DNA of 64,000 bases from Ciona intestinalis (GCF_000224145.3 NC_020167.2:1850113-1914112), one strand, 5' to 3'; positions 1 through 12,700 are shown, counted from the first letter of the stretch. Made by a program: numbers and translations. Notes: a model not told the origin generated them from the letters alone.

Positions 1-62
1 CAGGATCAGGATATTCGGACATTATGCGCCGAAGGTGTCCCATCTCCCCCCATTCTACTATA
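1..62. repeat. Partial MITE-like element (family M), truncated by the window edge
   Basis: Ends with the family's terminal motif AAGGTGTCCCATCT followed by a C-rich run and CTACTATA. The same end is seen at 60926-61110, 27490-27667 and 16290-16456. Only the last third of the element lies in the window. Confidence 0.75.
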
Positions 63-714
63 CTCAAAAATTGTAATACGTATACAGAAGCTTGAAAATA
101 TTTGTATTCTTTTGCGATAAACGTTTCACATTCCAAGTTGTACACGTGGGTTTAAACTTTGAAGAGTTCTTCCAGTCCGCTAATGGGAATTTGTTATGAT
201 TTCCTGATATGTCTAGCCACGCCATGTTTTTAACGATCGCCTTGTGTTGTGCTGAAGTACCACAGAAGCACATACCGCTGCGAAATTGGTCCAAGCACAC
301 AACATTAAACCAATAATAGTGGCGAAGGTTTTGTGTTTGCGTGGTTCATGACGATTGGGGATGTGGGTTAGAGATATTTTAATGAAGCAGATTGAATATG
401 TGTGAATCACGACGACAATTTCCTGTCGTCGTCGATATTTGATATCCACAATAAGCATTGCGAGGTATACAATCAGTGAGATCGAAAAGTGATATGCTTT
501 GCACAATAACGATTGTGACGTCATATGTAAGGCGATACAAAACTAACAGGTCGCGAGACAATTTCGATGATTTAGCGAAGGATCAGTTGGCTGGAAAGTT
601 TCGACTGGATAACAAATCAGTTTATAACCGTTTATATTGTTTTAGTTTAAGGATTGTTATTTTGGATGATATAATTTAATTGGGTCATAGAATTCAAAGA
701 GTTATAGAAACAGC
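1..714. other. Upstream flank of the HHIP-like gene
   Basis: The first 62 bases are the end of a terminal-inverted-repeat element that starts outside the window. The rest shows no convincing gene. A minus-strand open frame at 213-524 has two hydrophobic stretches but no recognisable family signature. The bases just before the ATG at 715 presumably hold the promoter and 5' leader. No TATA box was identified with confidence. Confidence 0.4.
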
Positions 715-2051
715 ATGTCTGCCATGCAAGTTGTGGTGCTGTCACTACTGTTGATTTGCTTGCTAACAGTTATCGTATCTGGCAGCAAAGTTCGAAACAG
801 GCACCAACAACGTCATAAAAATCGAAGCAACGACGTCGGGCGAACAAATTCTACTACACCAAATTTGGACAGATCTTCGGAAGAGTTTGACGTCACTGCC
901 AGTGACGTCAGAAATGCGGGTTCCACCTTCACAAAAAAGAGGCACAGGAAAGTCAAAAGGAAGAAGTTGAATAAGAAAGAAGCTCGACACCGCGCTAGTG
1001 AGAGTGCATGGCATTATTGTGCTGATGGAAAATATCCGCAAGAGGTGAAGCTGTCAACTGAAAATCATGGAGTTATGTGCGGGAAGGAATACCCGACTCT
1101 ATCCTGCTGTTCACAACACGATCTAACGATGGAATTATTTGGAGCACGAGTAAGTAAAGACACGTGTTTGTGTAGGACCTTCCAATTGGGTGTGTACGGA
1201 CATGTTTAAGTTTGTATATACCTGGTATACCATCACTTTTTGTACAGTGATCCATATGTTTTTGGTATTGTTGTCATTTCTCGGTAAACATATAGTGTTA
1301 TGGGCCACCTTAGAACCATATCATCCAAATATACTAATCGTGTTTTAAACATTGCGCAGTGCTGGTCTATATGAGAGTCGTGAGGATACGGTTTCATAAT
1401 TTTTTTAATGTTTTTTTGTTTACAACTAAATGGCATGAGAAAATAGAATGAAAATGTGCCCCGTGTTCCCACACTTTACTATATAAAACACAGTTTATAC
1501 TACAATCTTAGATCATCGATCTTGTTTTATGTTTGTAACTGAATTACTTATTTTAAAATGTTGTATCAGTTAGTGGAGAACATTCCAGAAGTAAACTGCG
1601 CAAAACTCCTAATGAAGTTACGCTGTGCTCATTGCTCACCAAGAAGCTGGTGGTTGTTTCATGCCCCTGACAAGATGACACCACCTCATAAGCGCATGGT
1701 GCCGATCCTCTGCCCAAAGTTCTGCCGTCAGTTTCATCAAGCTTGTAGAGAAACCGTTGCAGGTTTGGTAGTGTAAATACTATATCAACAAAATATGATC
1801 TAAAATGAAACTTAAAAGTTCCCCAAATAAAAAAGGTTAAATTTTTTAAACTATTTTGCGTATTAACAAAGGAAACAATTTTCTAATTGTGAAGCACTGT
1901 TGTTATACAAATATTATATACTGGAGAACCTAACGGTAAATGTGTGATGTTATTAGGTTTACAGATGGAGAACTACTGCGACTATCACACAACCGATGAA
2001 GAAGGTCCTTGCTTCCCAGATTACGAGGTTAGAAGAGGAACAATCGATTAA
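715..2051 (+). CDS. Secreted HHIP N-terminal-like (folate-receptor-type cysteine-rich) protein
   Basis: Three exons (715-1149, 1570-1762, 1957-2051) join in phase into 240 codons. Residues 1-23 are a clear signal peptide. About 70 basic, Ser/Thr-rich residues follow, then a domain with 12 cysteines spaced as in the N-terminal domain of Hedgehog-interacting protein: an SCC pair, CAHCSP, LCPKFC, and CFPDY at the end. Human Hhip has CALCSP and CFPDF at the same places. In Hhip this domain precedes a beta-propeller and EGF repeats that bind Hedgehog. Here the frame stops 10 residues after CFPDY and a poly(A) signal overlaps the stop, so the propeller appears absent. The product should be extracellular. 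Whether it touches Hedgehog signalling is unknown. A weak GT after the CFPDY codons could extend it, but only the opposite-strand gene lies beyond. Intron 1 carries a MITE. Confidence 0.75.
1291..1488. mobile_element. MITE-like element (family M), reverse orientation, degenerate
   Basis: Lies in intron 1 of the HHIP-like gene. Its middle and right end align with the reverse complement of the 60926-61110 copy: AATCGTGTTTTAAAC, GAGTCGTGAGGATACGGTTT, TTGTTTACAACTAAATGG, and the ending CCCACACTTTACTATATA. The left terminal repeat is eroded. Confidence 0.65.
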
Positions 2052-2056
2052 ATAAA
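2051..2056 (+). terminator. Poly(A) signal AATAAA of the HHIP-like gene
   Basis: AATAAA overlaps the last base of the TAA stop at 2049-2051. This supports transcript end here and makes an undetected downstream exon unlikely. The stop of the convergent gene lies only about 90 bases away. Confidence 0.6.
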
Positions 2057-2142
2057 ACATTCTGCGGTGTATTCGTTTCACAAAATGCACAGTTTTTCAG
2101 TTTCGTTTCTTTGAAGAGTCCATTGTAAATAGAATTTCTTTT

Positions 2143-5100
2143 TCACATGTAAATTGTGTCTTCGTATAAATCAACATCATCCACGTCTTTATCAATCTCA
2201 GCTTGCAGCAGCCAATCAACATCGTCCTCTTCCTGGCCACGCCCACCGGTACTTGGTTTTGGCTGACGTCGCTTTTTTGACCTGAAATATTATGTTTAAA
2301 TTGAATATTATTGAATTAAATTCCCAATTACTTAAACTTTTTTTTGACGAGCGGTTTTCTTTCAGAACTTGGCGCAGTTTTCTTGCTGTTCAGCAGTTTT
2401 CTTTTCTGCTGTACTCTTTTCTTCCAACTTTATGTCCATAATAAACAAAACAGTGTTAGTAATAAAACAAAACAGCAATATAAAACGCAGGGTTGGACCA
2501 TAGATTATAAGAGACAACAGCAACTTACTAGTTCTTTACACTGACGAGTAAAATGATGACAACGCAGAGACCTGACACAGACCCGAGCGCAATGTAAATT
2601 GCAAGAGTGTCGGATACACCGGTTGTTTTCTTTATAAAGTTCAGTACAGATGCTGCCCCTCCAGGAGCAATAATTTCTAAAAGAAATTCAATAGTATGAC
2701 TATATGACTAAGTTTGTCACTTTACTTAGAATTAACAGAGGAATAGTCAAATGAAAATTGATATTTACTAAATACGTTTCGCCCATTCTGAGGATTTATT
2801 TATTTATTTATGTGTGGCTGATAATTTGGACAACCTATTAGTAACCACTGGGTTGGAGCAATTGGCGTTAACTGTCTTGCCTAAGGACACATCGTCCACA
2901 AAAGTATAGCAATGACAAATTATAATGTAAAATAAAACAGGAATGGCTTGCCTGCGTTCACTACCGCCACCACGTGGTTGATTATCACCCAGATTTTGTT
3001 ACCACTTTTCGCAACACACGAGAAAGCACCGGACTTATCTCTACTGTCTTCAACCGACGGGTTCAAAATTAGCGTAGATTGAATCTGGCTAGCTGTTGTT
3101 GTATGTTGTACCGCAAATTGAGGGTTCCCCGCTACCTGGATACAATATACCTACTGGGTATAAACTTGGTAAAAATGACAAAACTCTACCGGAATTTCAT
3201 CTTTAAACCACGTGATCGACGACGTAACGTCACTCGACAAAGGCAAGAAGCAATGCAACTGACGAGAAGTAGTTTGTGACGTATCTTCTGTAGTGATTGG
3301 TGCAAAATACCAGAATTTCCACGATACTAGATAAAAAAACAATACTATATGTTATTCTATTTGAATATTACGGTTTGTTTTGACAGCTGGAATAACATGA
3401 CCAAGACCGTCATAACATGGTAAATTTCAGGTCTTTAGGAACAACCATTACTTGGTTTAGTTGCAAAGAGTGACGTGAGTCGGCCTTCTACGTCAATATT
3501 TCCACGCCCGTCAATCATTGTTTCGATGCCATTTTGCTTCAAGCTGAATATGTAACCTCTGAAAGGCGCACCCGTCCGCTCAGTGGCGCTAAGGGGTCGC
3601 GCGACATTGTACTCGAACAGATTCTAATAAACGAGTTAATATTTCGTCAATCAATCACCATTGATGATTCTATTATCCACAATCTCTGAGACTTATTTTG
3701 ATGTCCACCATAATGTCACTTGTATATTGAATGTAATAATAGCAAAACGTGTGGTAAAGTCAACAGAATTCAAGCCAAACATGCTTCACCTTTCGGGCGC
3801 CTCCCAACACCAGTATCAACCCTGGCTTGTTTTGTTCCGTGATCGTCGGAATCACAACGGTTCGAATCGCTCCATTGTTTACTCGCATTCTCGTTTCTCC
3901 ATCCCTGTGAATTTAGTAGCAGCGAAAAGTCCAAGCTAATCCAAACCTCAAAATATTTTCACCTTAAAAATTGTAGGACGATTTTGTTCCACTGACGTAT
4001 TCGAATGACGTCATCACTTAGTAACATCTTCATCAGTCCTCCATGAGCGGCGACAAACTTTGCTCGTTTTCCGTCTTCTATTGTCAGCTTTAACTGACTC
4101 GCCCTGTCTTTAGATCCTAAACGAAAATAAGCAAAAAGTGAAACAGCAGACAATATAGATAAACTGTACAGAAACAAGCAGCGACAGACATATACGATAA
4201 AGAGTTGCAAAAATATAATGATTGCTAAGATTGCATTATAACTTACTTTATTATAACCCACCAGTTAACTATAATGTTGAAAACAATAATAATTGATAAA
4301 TGGATATATACGGCTACGGGACCAACTCCTGGCTATTATTTCAACATATGTTATTTTAATTCCAGCAGGTTTGTTATATATCAAAGCATTATTTCGTACG
4401 GCCCACTTTATACATATGCGAATTTTAATTAATTCTAAGTGTTGCTACCCCGGAACCAGCAGGCCACACTCGATTAGGGTGTTATAACGAATACGTACCC
4501 CTGTTCCACAAAATTATTCCATCTTTGTGGTAAGGTTTAAAGGTCACTTCAAGGGTCGCGAGGTCATAGCTTGTGACGTCACTATAGGTAAAATTATCTG
4601 TATAGGTGAACGGTTCTCCATGGTCACTCCACCACTTAAGTGTAAACGGAATGTGGACCCTGAAAGTAAAGAATACGACTATGTAGAGGATATTTTGAAA
4701 CTTTCTATGGTCACCTTGTCTGTCCATTGAAATATAAAAGTCTTGCTCCTTCTGGTCTGTGGTTTTCATTGGTGGATAGAAGTTCAACTCCTTTGTTAGC
4801 AAGAGGTCGTGCGTGTTTTGGTCTTGGGGAATTACTAACGGTTGTGAAACTAAAATCTTCATAGTTTACTCGCAGCCGGGAAATGTAACCTGTTTATTGA
4901 AATAATATCAAACCATAGTTACTACACTATGTTGTTTTATAAAGACAACATAAATGTAAAGAAATAGCTACTATACTAGAACCTACCTCTAACACCAACT
5001 TCAGTGTTACGCACTTTTCCTAAGCCCAGAGTCCCACGAAATGAGGGAAGAATAGCTCGGGTTCGAAGCAACGCTTTCGAAGCTTGGGCGGACTTTCCGT

Positions 5101-7888
5101 CAATAAATCCCCACAATCCGTTCCACCAGTTTGCTGACGAGTTATTCAATGTTGCAGGATTTTTCCCTGGCGTGTCTTGAAGAGTGGCAATCATGTTTTC
5201 GCCGTTGTTTACCCGGACGTTGATGACGTCACTGACCATCAGAAATCGCACAACGTTCCACTCTGCGACCTTAAATTGTTGTTTCAGCGATTAATCAGTT
5301 GTTTTTATGTATTAAAACTGAAACAAACCTTAAACTTTCCGCATTCGATTTTCACGAGGTCAGATCCATTGATGGATGACGTCATCGTAACATGGCCGCT
5401 TGTATCCAGTTTCAGTACAACGAAATCATCGTTAAATTTTTTAGCTTTTGTAGTTGGATTTTCGACGGTGACAAGTTGTGACGTTGTCGGGGTGACGTAA
5501 TCCTTTGAAATTCCGCTGTAACGAAGCAAAGTGCCTTGCGAACTTATTGGTCGAAATCGGAGGACAACAGAGAGGAAAGAAGCTGGGGGTTGATCGGGGT
5601 AAAGAATAGAGCTATGTTCAGTTATATGAGCAATGATTGGTCGTTCTGAAACTGCAGAAACATAATTGCGTAAAGAATGTTTCCGTGTAGCAAATCATTT
5701 CTTCGAATGTTGTTATTAACTTACCAATACATGGCTCACCCTCGCATGCTAAATGTTGGGATGATGGGCCAGGACACAGTTTCCCAGTTCCCTTTGCGCG
5801 CGGATTGGTGCAAGACCTTGTGCGCATGCGCCAACCTCGACCGCACGTCATCACCTGACAACCGGACCACTCATCCCAGTTCGACCAACCGCCGTCAACT
5901 GTTGGAGATTATAAGCTTGGTTGAGATATCAGCTAAGCCGAACAGTGACATGAAACATCAAATAAAACAAATAGAGGTCAGGCTATCGTCGCAAGACAAG
6001 ATGCGGACGAGAGACTCACAGTAATTATTGCGGTAATTGCAGGTGTGCGAATCAGTTAAGCCGGTTTGACGAAATCCGATAATTGGGCGCGAAATTTGAT
6101 TAACGTTGACCTTGTTTAACACTGTCATACAGCCGGGCAGAGGTTAAGCCGCTATACGTCTTTTATAGTGTCAGTATAATTATACTTCTCCGTATATATA
6201 CGGTAAACTTTAATGTATACACCGGCTTTACGTAACCATAAAGTGTTGTAAAATATATAAGCAACAAAATTACCAGGACAAGTTGGTTTGTGTGCACAAC
6301 CTCTCGACTCTGTACTATCACCAACGCAAAACGATTCGTCGTGGAATGGAAGGCAATCACGTGATCGGTTGACGCGACCTTGGTTACCACACGTGACGTC
6401 ACAATCACTCCACTCTTCCCAGCCTCCCCAGGTGTCAGGTTTGGAAGGGTTTTCTAGGTGCATTGGAATGCGGTATAAGTTTGACGAGCTCACTGTTTAA
6501 CAAATGTAATTACCTGCGCAGTGCATTGGTAGAACACGAGTACAATTTCTTACTTGTGTGTAGCTAGATTCGCACCTTTCACCCCATAACTCAACCTGAT
6601 CACACTCTCGCCAACGAATCTGCTCTCCTACTCCGCAAGTGGCTGAACACTCCTCCCATTTTTGCCACGGCAGCCATGCTCCGTCGTCTATAAATTAACC
6701 AACATAATCTAATAAATTTGAAAACATAAAATAAGTTCACTTACGACCGCATGTGATTCCAAACTTGACGCAGTTTAGCACACTCCAGTATTGTCCCTGT
6801 TTGTAAAATGTACATTTTAACGAATCGTTATTCTTCATTCTCGAAGAAGCTATTGCGTAATGTATTTTTAAGAATACTTCGTCACGCCTTAACGACCTTC
6901 GCCAGGGGTCACATGGCCTGCCGTGTCCGATTACGTCGTCTCGGTGATATTTTTTGTTGGTAGCTTAGCAACACAAACTTAGCAAGGTCAAATACAGCGT
7001 CGTGTCGCATATTTGGATGCGAAAAACAACCTACAATTTCTAAACAAACATGGTCTGTTATATGCACCACACAGCCGCATGCCATGTACTGATGTACTGC
7101 CAACGAGCCAAGCAATAGTAAAAATACAATTGTCGTCGTGGGTGCCAGGTTCAAGTACGGGTCAAGGACAGTGCAACAATATCGACTGGGGGATCGAGTT
7201 ATAATGACTCGGGAGGTCGTGGAATCCAAACAAATGTAAAACTGTTTATTTCTAAACAACGGGTAAAATGGTATCGGATATGGTTATTGCGTGTTAGACG
7301 TGTAGGAGCTGCATGGTTAGTATTAATTTGAAGGTTTTGCTATCCATACCGCTTGTGCAGGGTTACTGAGGAGCTCTAGCACTTTCTTGTATTCGCACTT
7401 GCCGCTGAAACAGGAGCGTTCAAGTTCTGCCGGTGACGTCAAATGGTATCGCAAGAGGGCGTTGTGAGCGTCTACCATCCGTGTATGAATATCGAACACG
7501 TTCTCTGCGCCCGAAATAACAAAACTATGAATGAAATTATCCGAACCCTATGCGCGCTTCTATTCCACTGAATAACAACAATGTCACAATTATCATAGAT
7601 CGACACTTGACGCAAAGATTAATTTAGATTTGGTGTACATACACACGAAACCACCAATGGGTTAAGATTGGCAGCGTGACCTGCCACTTTGTATCAAATA
7701 TCAGCGCCCAATTAAAGTTATTCCGAGAAATTTAATACCGGAAACTTTTCTTATCGTGTCGAACAGTGAATTTAGTAATTAACAAAAAAAGTAAAAATTA
7801 AACCTGATTTTGTTTCCTCGCCCATAACCATTGATTGTTGAATCCAAAAGAATGTATAAATAAAGAAAAAAACGGGCCATCCTGTCAT
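2143..7888 (-). CDS. Single-pass membrane protein with three TSP1, two LamG-like and one Ig domain
   Basis: Seventeen exons join in phase into about 958 residues: 7804-7888, 7350-7504, about 6746-6796, 6514-6687, 6274-6453, 5725-5898, 5329-5651, 4987-5269, 4499-4849, 3963-4116, 3790-3904, 3452-3623, 3190-3287, 2952-3135, 2529-2676, 2338-2427 and 2143-2281. Order: signal peptide (1-22), a short N-terminal region, TSP1 repeats at about 98-155, 156-215 and 216-273 (WxxWxxC and C-x-x-TCG patterns, one per phase-1 exon), a laminin-G-like domain at 285-475, a second to about 739, an Ig domain at 740-833 (ITWFKDEIP, then GAFSCVAKS), a membrane span near 860-878, a very basic juxtamembrane stretch, and an acidic tail ending DLYEDTIYM. 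These are extracellular adhesion or matrix-binding modules, so a cell-surface receptor or adhesion role is inferred. I do not recognise a named orthologue. The intron after the Ig domain has a GC donor. Confidence 0.82.
2796..2935 (+). repeat. SINE-like composite repeat (family S), 3' module
   Basis: Contains GGCTGATAATTTGGACAACC, then ACCACTGGGTTGGAGCAATT and CTTGCCTAAGGACACAT. The same string occurs at 36105-36325 and 55900-56095, and in reverse at 40195-40400. It lies in the GC-AG intron of the TSP1/LamG/Ig gene. Confidence 0.65.
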
Positions 7889-9772
7889 TTTGGTTGGAAT
7901 CGAAGCGGTGTTTTCCTAAGGTGATAAAAACCTCGTTGTAAATTAGGTTTTGCTTTAATAACTTCCGGGAGCCCGAATCTGTCAACAGCTATATGTGGGT
8001 GCGTTGCTTTCTTGCCCTTTTAATGTGTTTTTTTTAAGTGACGAATTTAAAACGTAACACGTGCTTTTGTGTACCGTAGTTAAGACCTCGGCTGTTCACT
8101 TAGCAAACTGTAGCACAAAACAAACAGCATTTATGAAGGGCTGAAAATAGATTTTAAACAATTTAGAATCAAAACATACCTCGCAACAAAGACGTTAACG
8201 TGCCTCGTGACGAGTTTGCCAATCCCTCGAAATGTTATTATAAGCCGTTACTTTGCGAGCCATAAAAGCAGAAAGTGTTTTTACGGGCAAGCATCAATAT
8301 TTTTCTTGTCTGCCGTCTGCTTGACAAATACAAAATGCCACATTTGAATTAACCTAAAGACTGTCTGACTAAACAGAGAAAGCAAGCTATCGTATAATCA
8401 TGGTCGCAACGGTATTATCTTGTACCGAAAATGCTCCTGTCTACACCAATGTGGCTTTTTAATAACAACTCGATTTAAAATATCCAGAAAAACTTTAATA
8501 CAAGAACGAACCCAGTATACCAGAGCTGCAGAACACATACTTATACATAGACATTTTTTTAAGTTAATCTTTAGCTCAACCATCGTCAATGTCAAACGCA
8601 TATTACTTTGAAAACGCGCACTGCAAAATCAAACACATCAGGGGCATTTAACTGAATACTTTTTAAGATGTCTAAAGGCAAACAAGAAACATTTAAGTAC
8701 ATGTCGATGAAACTGGAAACCATGATTTCTTTTGTTACGTATCATTTCGTCATTGTAGTAATTATTACGAAAAGGTTAAGGCAAGCTACGTGATTCAGCA
8801 TGCTTGCCAAGTAGCCAACTCTGCTGGGTGAAGACACACTAACGCTAAAAGGTGTCGTTTTCGAGAGGCTTCGCTCTCAAGAAACGACACATTTGGTCCC
8901 AAACAATACGAACTCCTACGTAAGGACGTCTGGTACAATATTGTCTCGTGTTTATTACCGGAAAACTTCTGTTTGAGAACACAATCTGTCCCACGGTAAC
9001 TGACAGCATTATATCATCACAGTTACACAGTCTGACTCACACATATTTTAATCAAAAAATAATTTTATTTATAGATTGGCCTCCCATACACATATGAAAA
9101 TTTTCTAGTTTGTACTCACATATTTTTACCCAAGAACGGACTAAAATTTATATATATATATTGATTTATTCATACCAAAAATTTGCGATATCAAATTACA
9201 GTTCTAAATTAACAAAAAAAACTATTAAAACGACACTAAAAAGATTGACGAACAAGGAAAACAGTCAAAACGGGAACTTGTGTAACTCCTTAAGTATCAA
9301 ACATGCGTGTGTGGCTGATGATCAAGTTGAGTGAATATGATAATCAAACTAACTAGAAGTGGTGCGTATGTTGTGGACGCCATATGTGAAAGAAACACAA
9401 AAGTATATACGCGTGGTCGCAAACTTAAAGTGACATAAAAATACATCTAAGTGTGAAAGTGACTAGTGACAAAAGTTGCATGCATAAACACACTGAGTTG
9501 AGCTTCCGATGAAAACTACTGCAGGCGTTTCTTTTTACATGCAATGTGTGAGGTAGGTGATCGCGAAGGAAAGTTGTAATGTGTTTGGCATGCACCGATG
9601 GACTTATCTTGATAAAGTCATATACTTTGAAATAAAATAAAAATCACGCTGATACGAACGTTCCACTGCAATATAGAAAACCCTTTTCTCCTCTTCGCGG
9701 GCCAGTTGCTTTAGTGACGTCACCGATGACGTCACGAATGAGGAACTTTCGTAAGTCTCTTTTGAATCAATT
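7889..9772. other. Intergenic region between the TSP1/LamG/Ig gene and the PA-domain gene
   Basis: No coding region supported. It must contain the promoter of the minus-strand gene that starts at 7888 and the 3' UTR of the minus-strand PA gene that ends at 9773. An acceptor-like site (a T-rich run ending in TTAG on the minus strand, near 7918) lies about 30 bases above the ATG at 7888 and could join a leader exon or a trans-spliced leader. A short perfect hairpin is at 8852-8890. Confidence 0.5.
8852..8890. repeat. Perfect 39-bp hairpin
   Basis: GTGTCGTTT (8852-8860) pairs with AAACGACAC (8882-8890). Inside it, GAGAG pairs with CTCTC around a GCTTCG loop, separated from the outer stem by a small internal loop. 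No coding context. It does not match the histone 3' stem-loop. Confidence 0.6.
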
Positions 9773-12700
9773 TCATCTTTCGTTAAGCACACAAAGTACA
9801 AAAAAGAGCTGAGTCGCAACAAGGGTTAAGATTGCAGGAAGACTCGGCGAGATCCGACTCCCGGATCCTCCTTCTACCCCCAGCGTGCTTACGATTGCCT
9901 CTGGTGCCGTGTATGTGGATACAACTGGCTGCTTGTAGACCTCTCTGACTCTATCGCGCATCTCACGGCCCACAGTAATGTTCATGTAAACGTTGAGGCC
10001 AGAGTCAGCGAGCTTGGCGAACTTAATCCCAGCTTCGTGGCTAATCATCAAAGAAACGACATTGGTTCCTGTAAAAGAAAGGCACGCGTTACATTTCTAA
10101 TTACATTATATAGACATGGTTTGGGTATTAAATATCAAAGTATCGGTGCCGATTTAGCTTTATTAAATTTGAAGTTTTAATTTTAGACGAAGTTACAGGG
10201 CGGGCGACTAAATTGTTGGTTTCGTTCGGTTCGATTACCGAAATCGAAGAGAGTTTAATTAATTTTAAGCCTGGTGTGAAGCATGCGGTTTTCGGCGCCA
10301 AGACGCAAATATCGTAAATTTCGACAAAGTCAGTGACCGATTGTTGTTTGCTGTTGCGGGTGACATCATCGCCTATAACGTTGCCAGCGAGGATTACGTA
10401 GCAGCCGCAAAGCAACGTAATGAGAAAATTCCTAAGCTGAGCGCTCGGCTAATTGCCACGAGATTCGGTTTCAGATAGGCGAGCCACTTCTACACGACAA
10501 CCTTCTGGGTGAACACGGCCGCTAACTTGCCACTTAGCACTTTTCTCGATTAGATTGCGTTGGATTCGACGATTATCAACTTTCGAGCGATTCTTAACAA
10601 AATCAGTTTTCCATTAGGCGACCACCGATTTGGTCTTACCCTGAAAATTCCTCTTTGCTGTGGTTAGCGCTTGCCTCTTTCGCTTAGCATCATTCGTTCC
10701 ATGACGTAACCATGCACTTGAACAATGGGTATTTTGTTGATCAAAGAATGGTGACGTCATTGGCAGCGATCGGTCGATTTATTTGCGGGGAGGGTTAAAA
10801 ACTTAACGAGTTTTAAAGGAGCTGCTTTTTAAAGCTCCTAGTCGAGACTTATTATTTTGCGCAAAACGATGGCCTTTGCTATCAGCAATCTGACAGATTT
10901 GGGCTATGTCTGATTCGTCATGAAGAAAACGCTCGCTAATAACCCGATAAATGCGGCAGATAACCGGCTTGTGGACTGTGGCGATCGTCGGTGATCCGAT
11001 GTCGAGCCTTATCGCCCAAACAAGCCAATTTTAGACAAGTAACTAAGCAAACTAATGGACAAGGCATGTAGGGTATCAGAATAACCTAGATACTGGGAAC
11101 AGAGATTTGATTAGGACGACCGATCGACTCGGTTTTATCTCAACCCTATGTGACATATTTACTAACATTAAACATAAAAGTAGGTTTTCGAGAAGAAAGT
11201 ACCGACCATACTATAGTGTAACTTTCACGCCAATTTACATTCGATCGTTCCAATTAACACAGATTTCGATAAGATGCGGTTTTCGTGTCAACTCGATCGC
11301 AAGAAAATATTTCGTCAATACGAGAGAGCAGAATACTGGCTTACTTTCCGCACATCTCTCGATACGAAAATGCTGCAATTTTCATACCAAAGTGCTCGCT
11401 ATTGTAACGCCGTGACGTGCAGGCCGTAATTACTGGGTTCGTGTCTAAGGCCTTGTAGCGCTATAGCCTAACATGCAGTAAGACGGCTTCATCAAAGGAA
11501 ACTATTTTTACGAGCGGGCTCTCACTTCTGGTAATGTCCAGTGACTATGTTCAAAGGATGTATACCGCTTAGCAACCGCGTGAGCTCAGTCACGGAAAAA
11601 ACGTTTGCGAATCGCGTCGACAGGCCAACAATCCAGCTAACATACGGGCACATTGGACCACATTGGTTCGGTAATATAGATAAAACCAGTTCGATTCTCA
11701 AGCTAACTGACAACGAACACAAACGTGAATTGAGGTTCGCACGACAAACCAATTTCTCCACCAACAGTTTCCTGTTTTACGTCGACGAGAATTTTAAGCC
11801 CTCGCAAATATCGATTCCGTGTTACTCGCGATCGTCCACATCCTGTGTGACGTCACAAAACGTTAATCGCCGCCCGGCGTGTTGCGCTAGTTGTTTCTAC
11901 AGCCTGGTGGATTTCCTCGTTTCGAAATGGGACGAACAGCCGCGTGTATAATCCGCGCATCAATCTCAACAAACAGCGAAATTATCGTGGAGGTGGTCGT
12001 GCTGCTCTTGTCAGGTGGCTTGAACAACTTCGGTTTCCCGTCAGTTTCACTTACGACTCCACCTGTTAGTTGTTACAAGGCTCTCAACTAAGAGTGGCGG
12101 TCGTGATATCGCCGTCTTGCCGTCGCGTGCATCGAGCTGCCACAATGGGACAAGTGTTTGCGACGTCATAAGAGGAGAAGTGGCGACTATCGGGCGACAG
12201 TGAATCTTGTTTGTTGCAAAAATTGGGGCCATTGTGCCTTTGATGGGCGGATTACTTTAGAAGCAAGAGTTAAAATCACAAACGGTTGAATCTATGAACG
12301 TGTCTCGCTTTGATGGCGGACATTTGGTTTTCATAGGAGATGAAAACTCAAGGATCGGCGAATGAATCATTCTTAAATTCACCGCATAATGTCAGCGGTA
12401 TGCGATAAGTTAGTATTACTTGCGTTTAAAACTACAAAGAGTATAAAAACTCCTGATATCAGCTTTACTGGGGCTTTGAACGTACCCGATAGGCGGTACG
12501 GGTGGTCGCCGCCGAGATGGTAGAAAAATGGATGCGTCGAAACCGCATTCGCGCGAACCAGCAAGTTTATTACGAAACAGTGCTCATTTACGATCGAGTG
12601 ACCTCACGACCCTGTCCGGTGACGCGTGACGAATGGGCAAAACCATGTCGGCCTCCCGCTGCCTAGTCCGCTCGAAAATCTTTTGTGACGATGCTATTGA

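Noticed and set aside
213-524. Minus-strand open frame with two hydrophobic stretches resembling TM5 and TM6 of a rhodopsin-type GPCR
   Set aside because: No DRY, CWxP or NPxxY motif could be found in it or in adjoining frames, and no splice-compatible neighbours were seen. Chance hydrophobicity is as likely.
4686-4735. Small intron inside the exon at 4499-4849 of the TSP1/LamG/Ig gene
   Set aside because: A GTGACC donor and TTTCAG acceptor are visible, but their phases do not match, while the unspliced reading stays open and joins both neighbours in phase.
11541-11951. 136-codon plus-strand frame in the large intron of the PA-domain gene
   Set aside because: No recognisable motif, antisense to the host gene, and about the length expected by chance in CpG-rich DNA.
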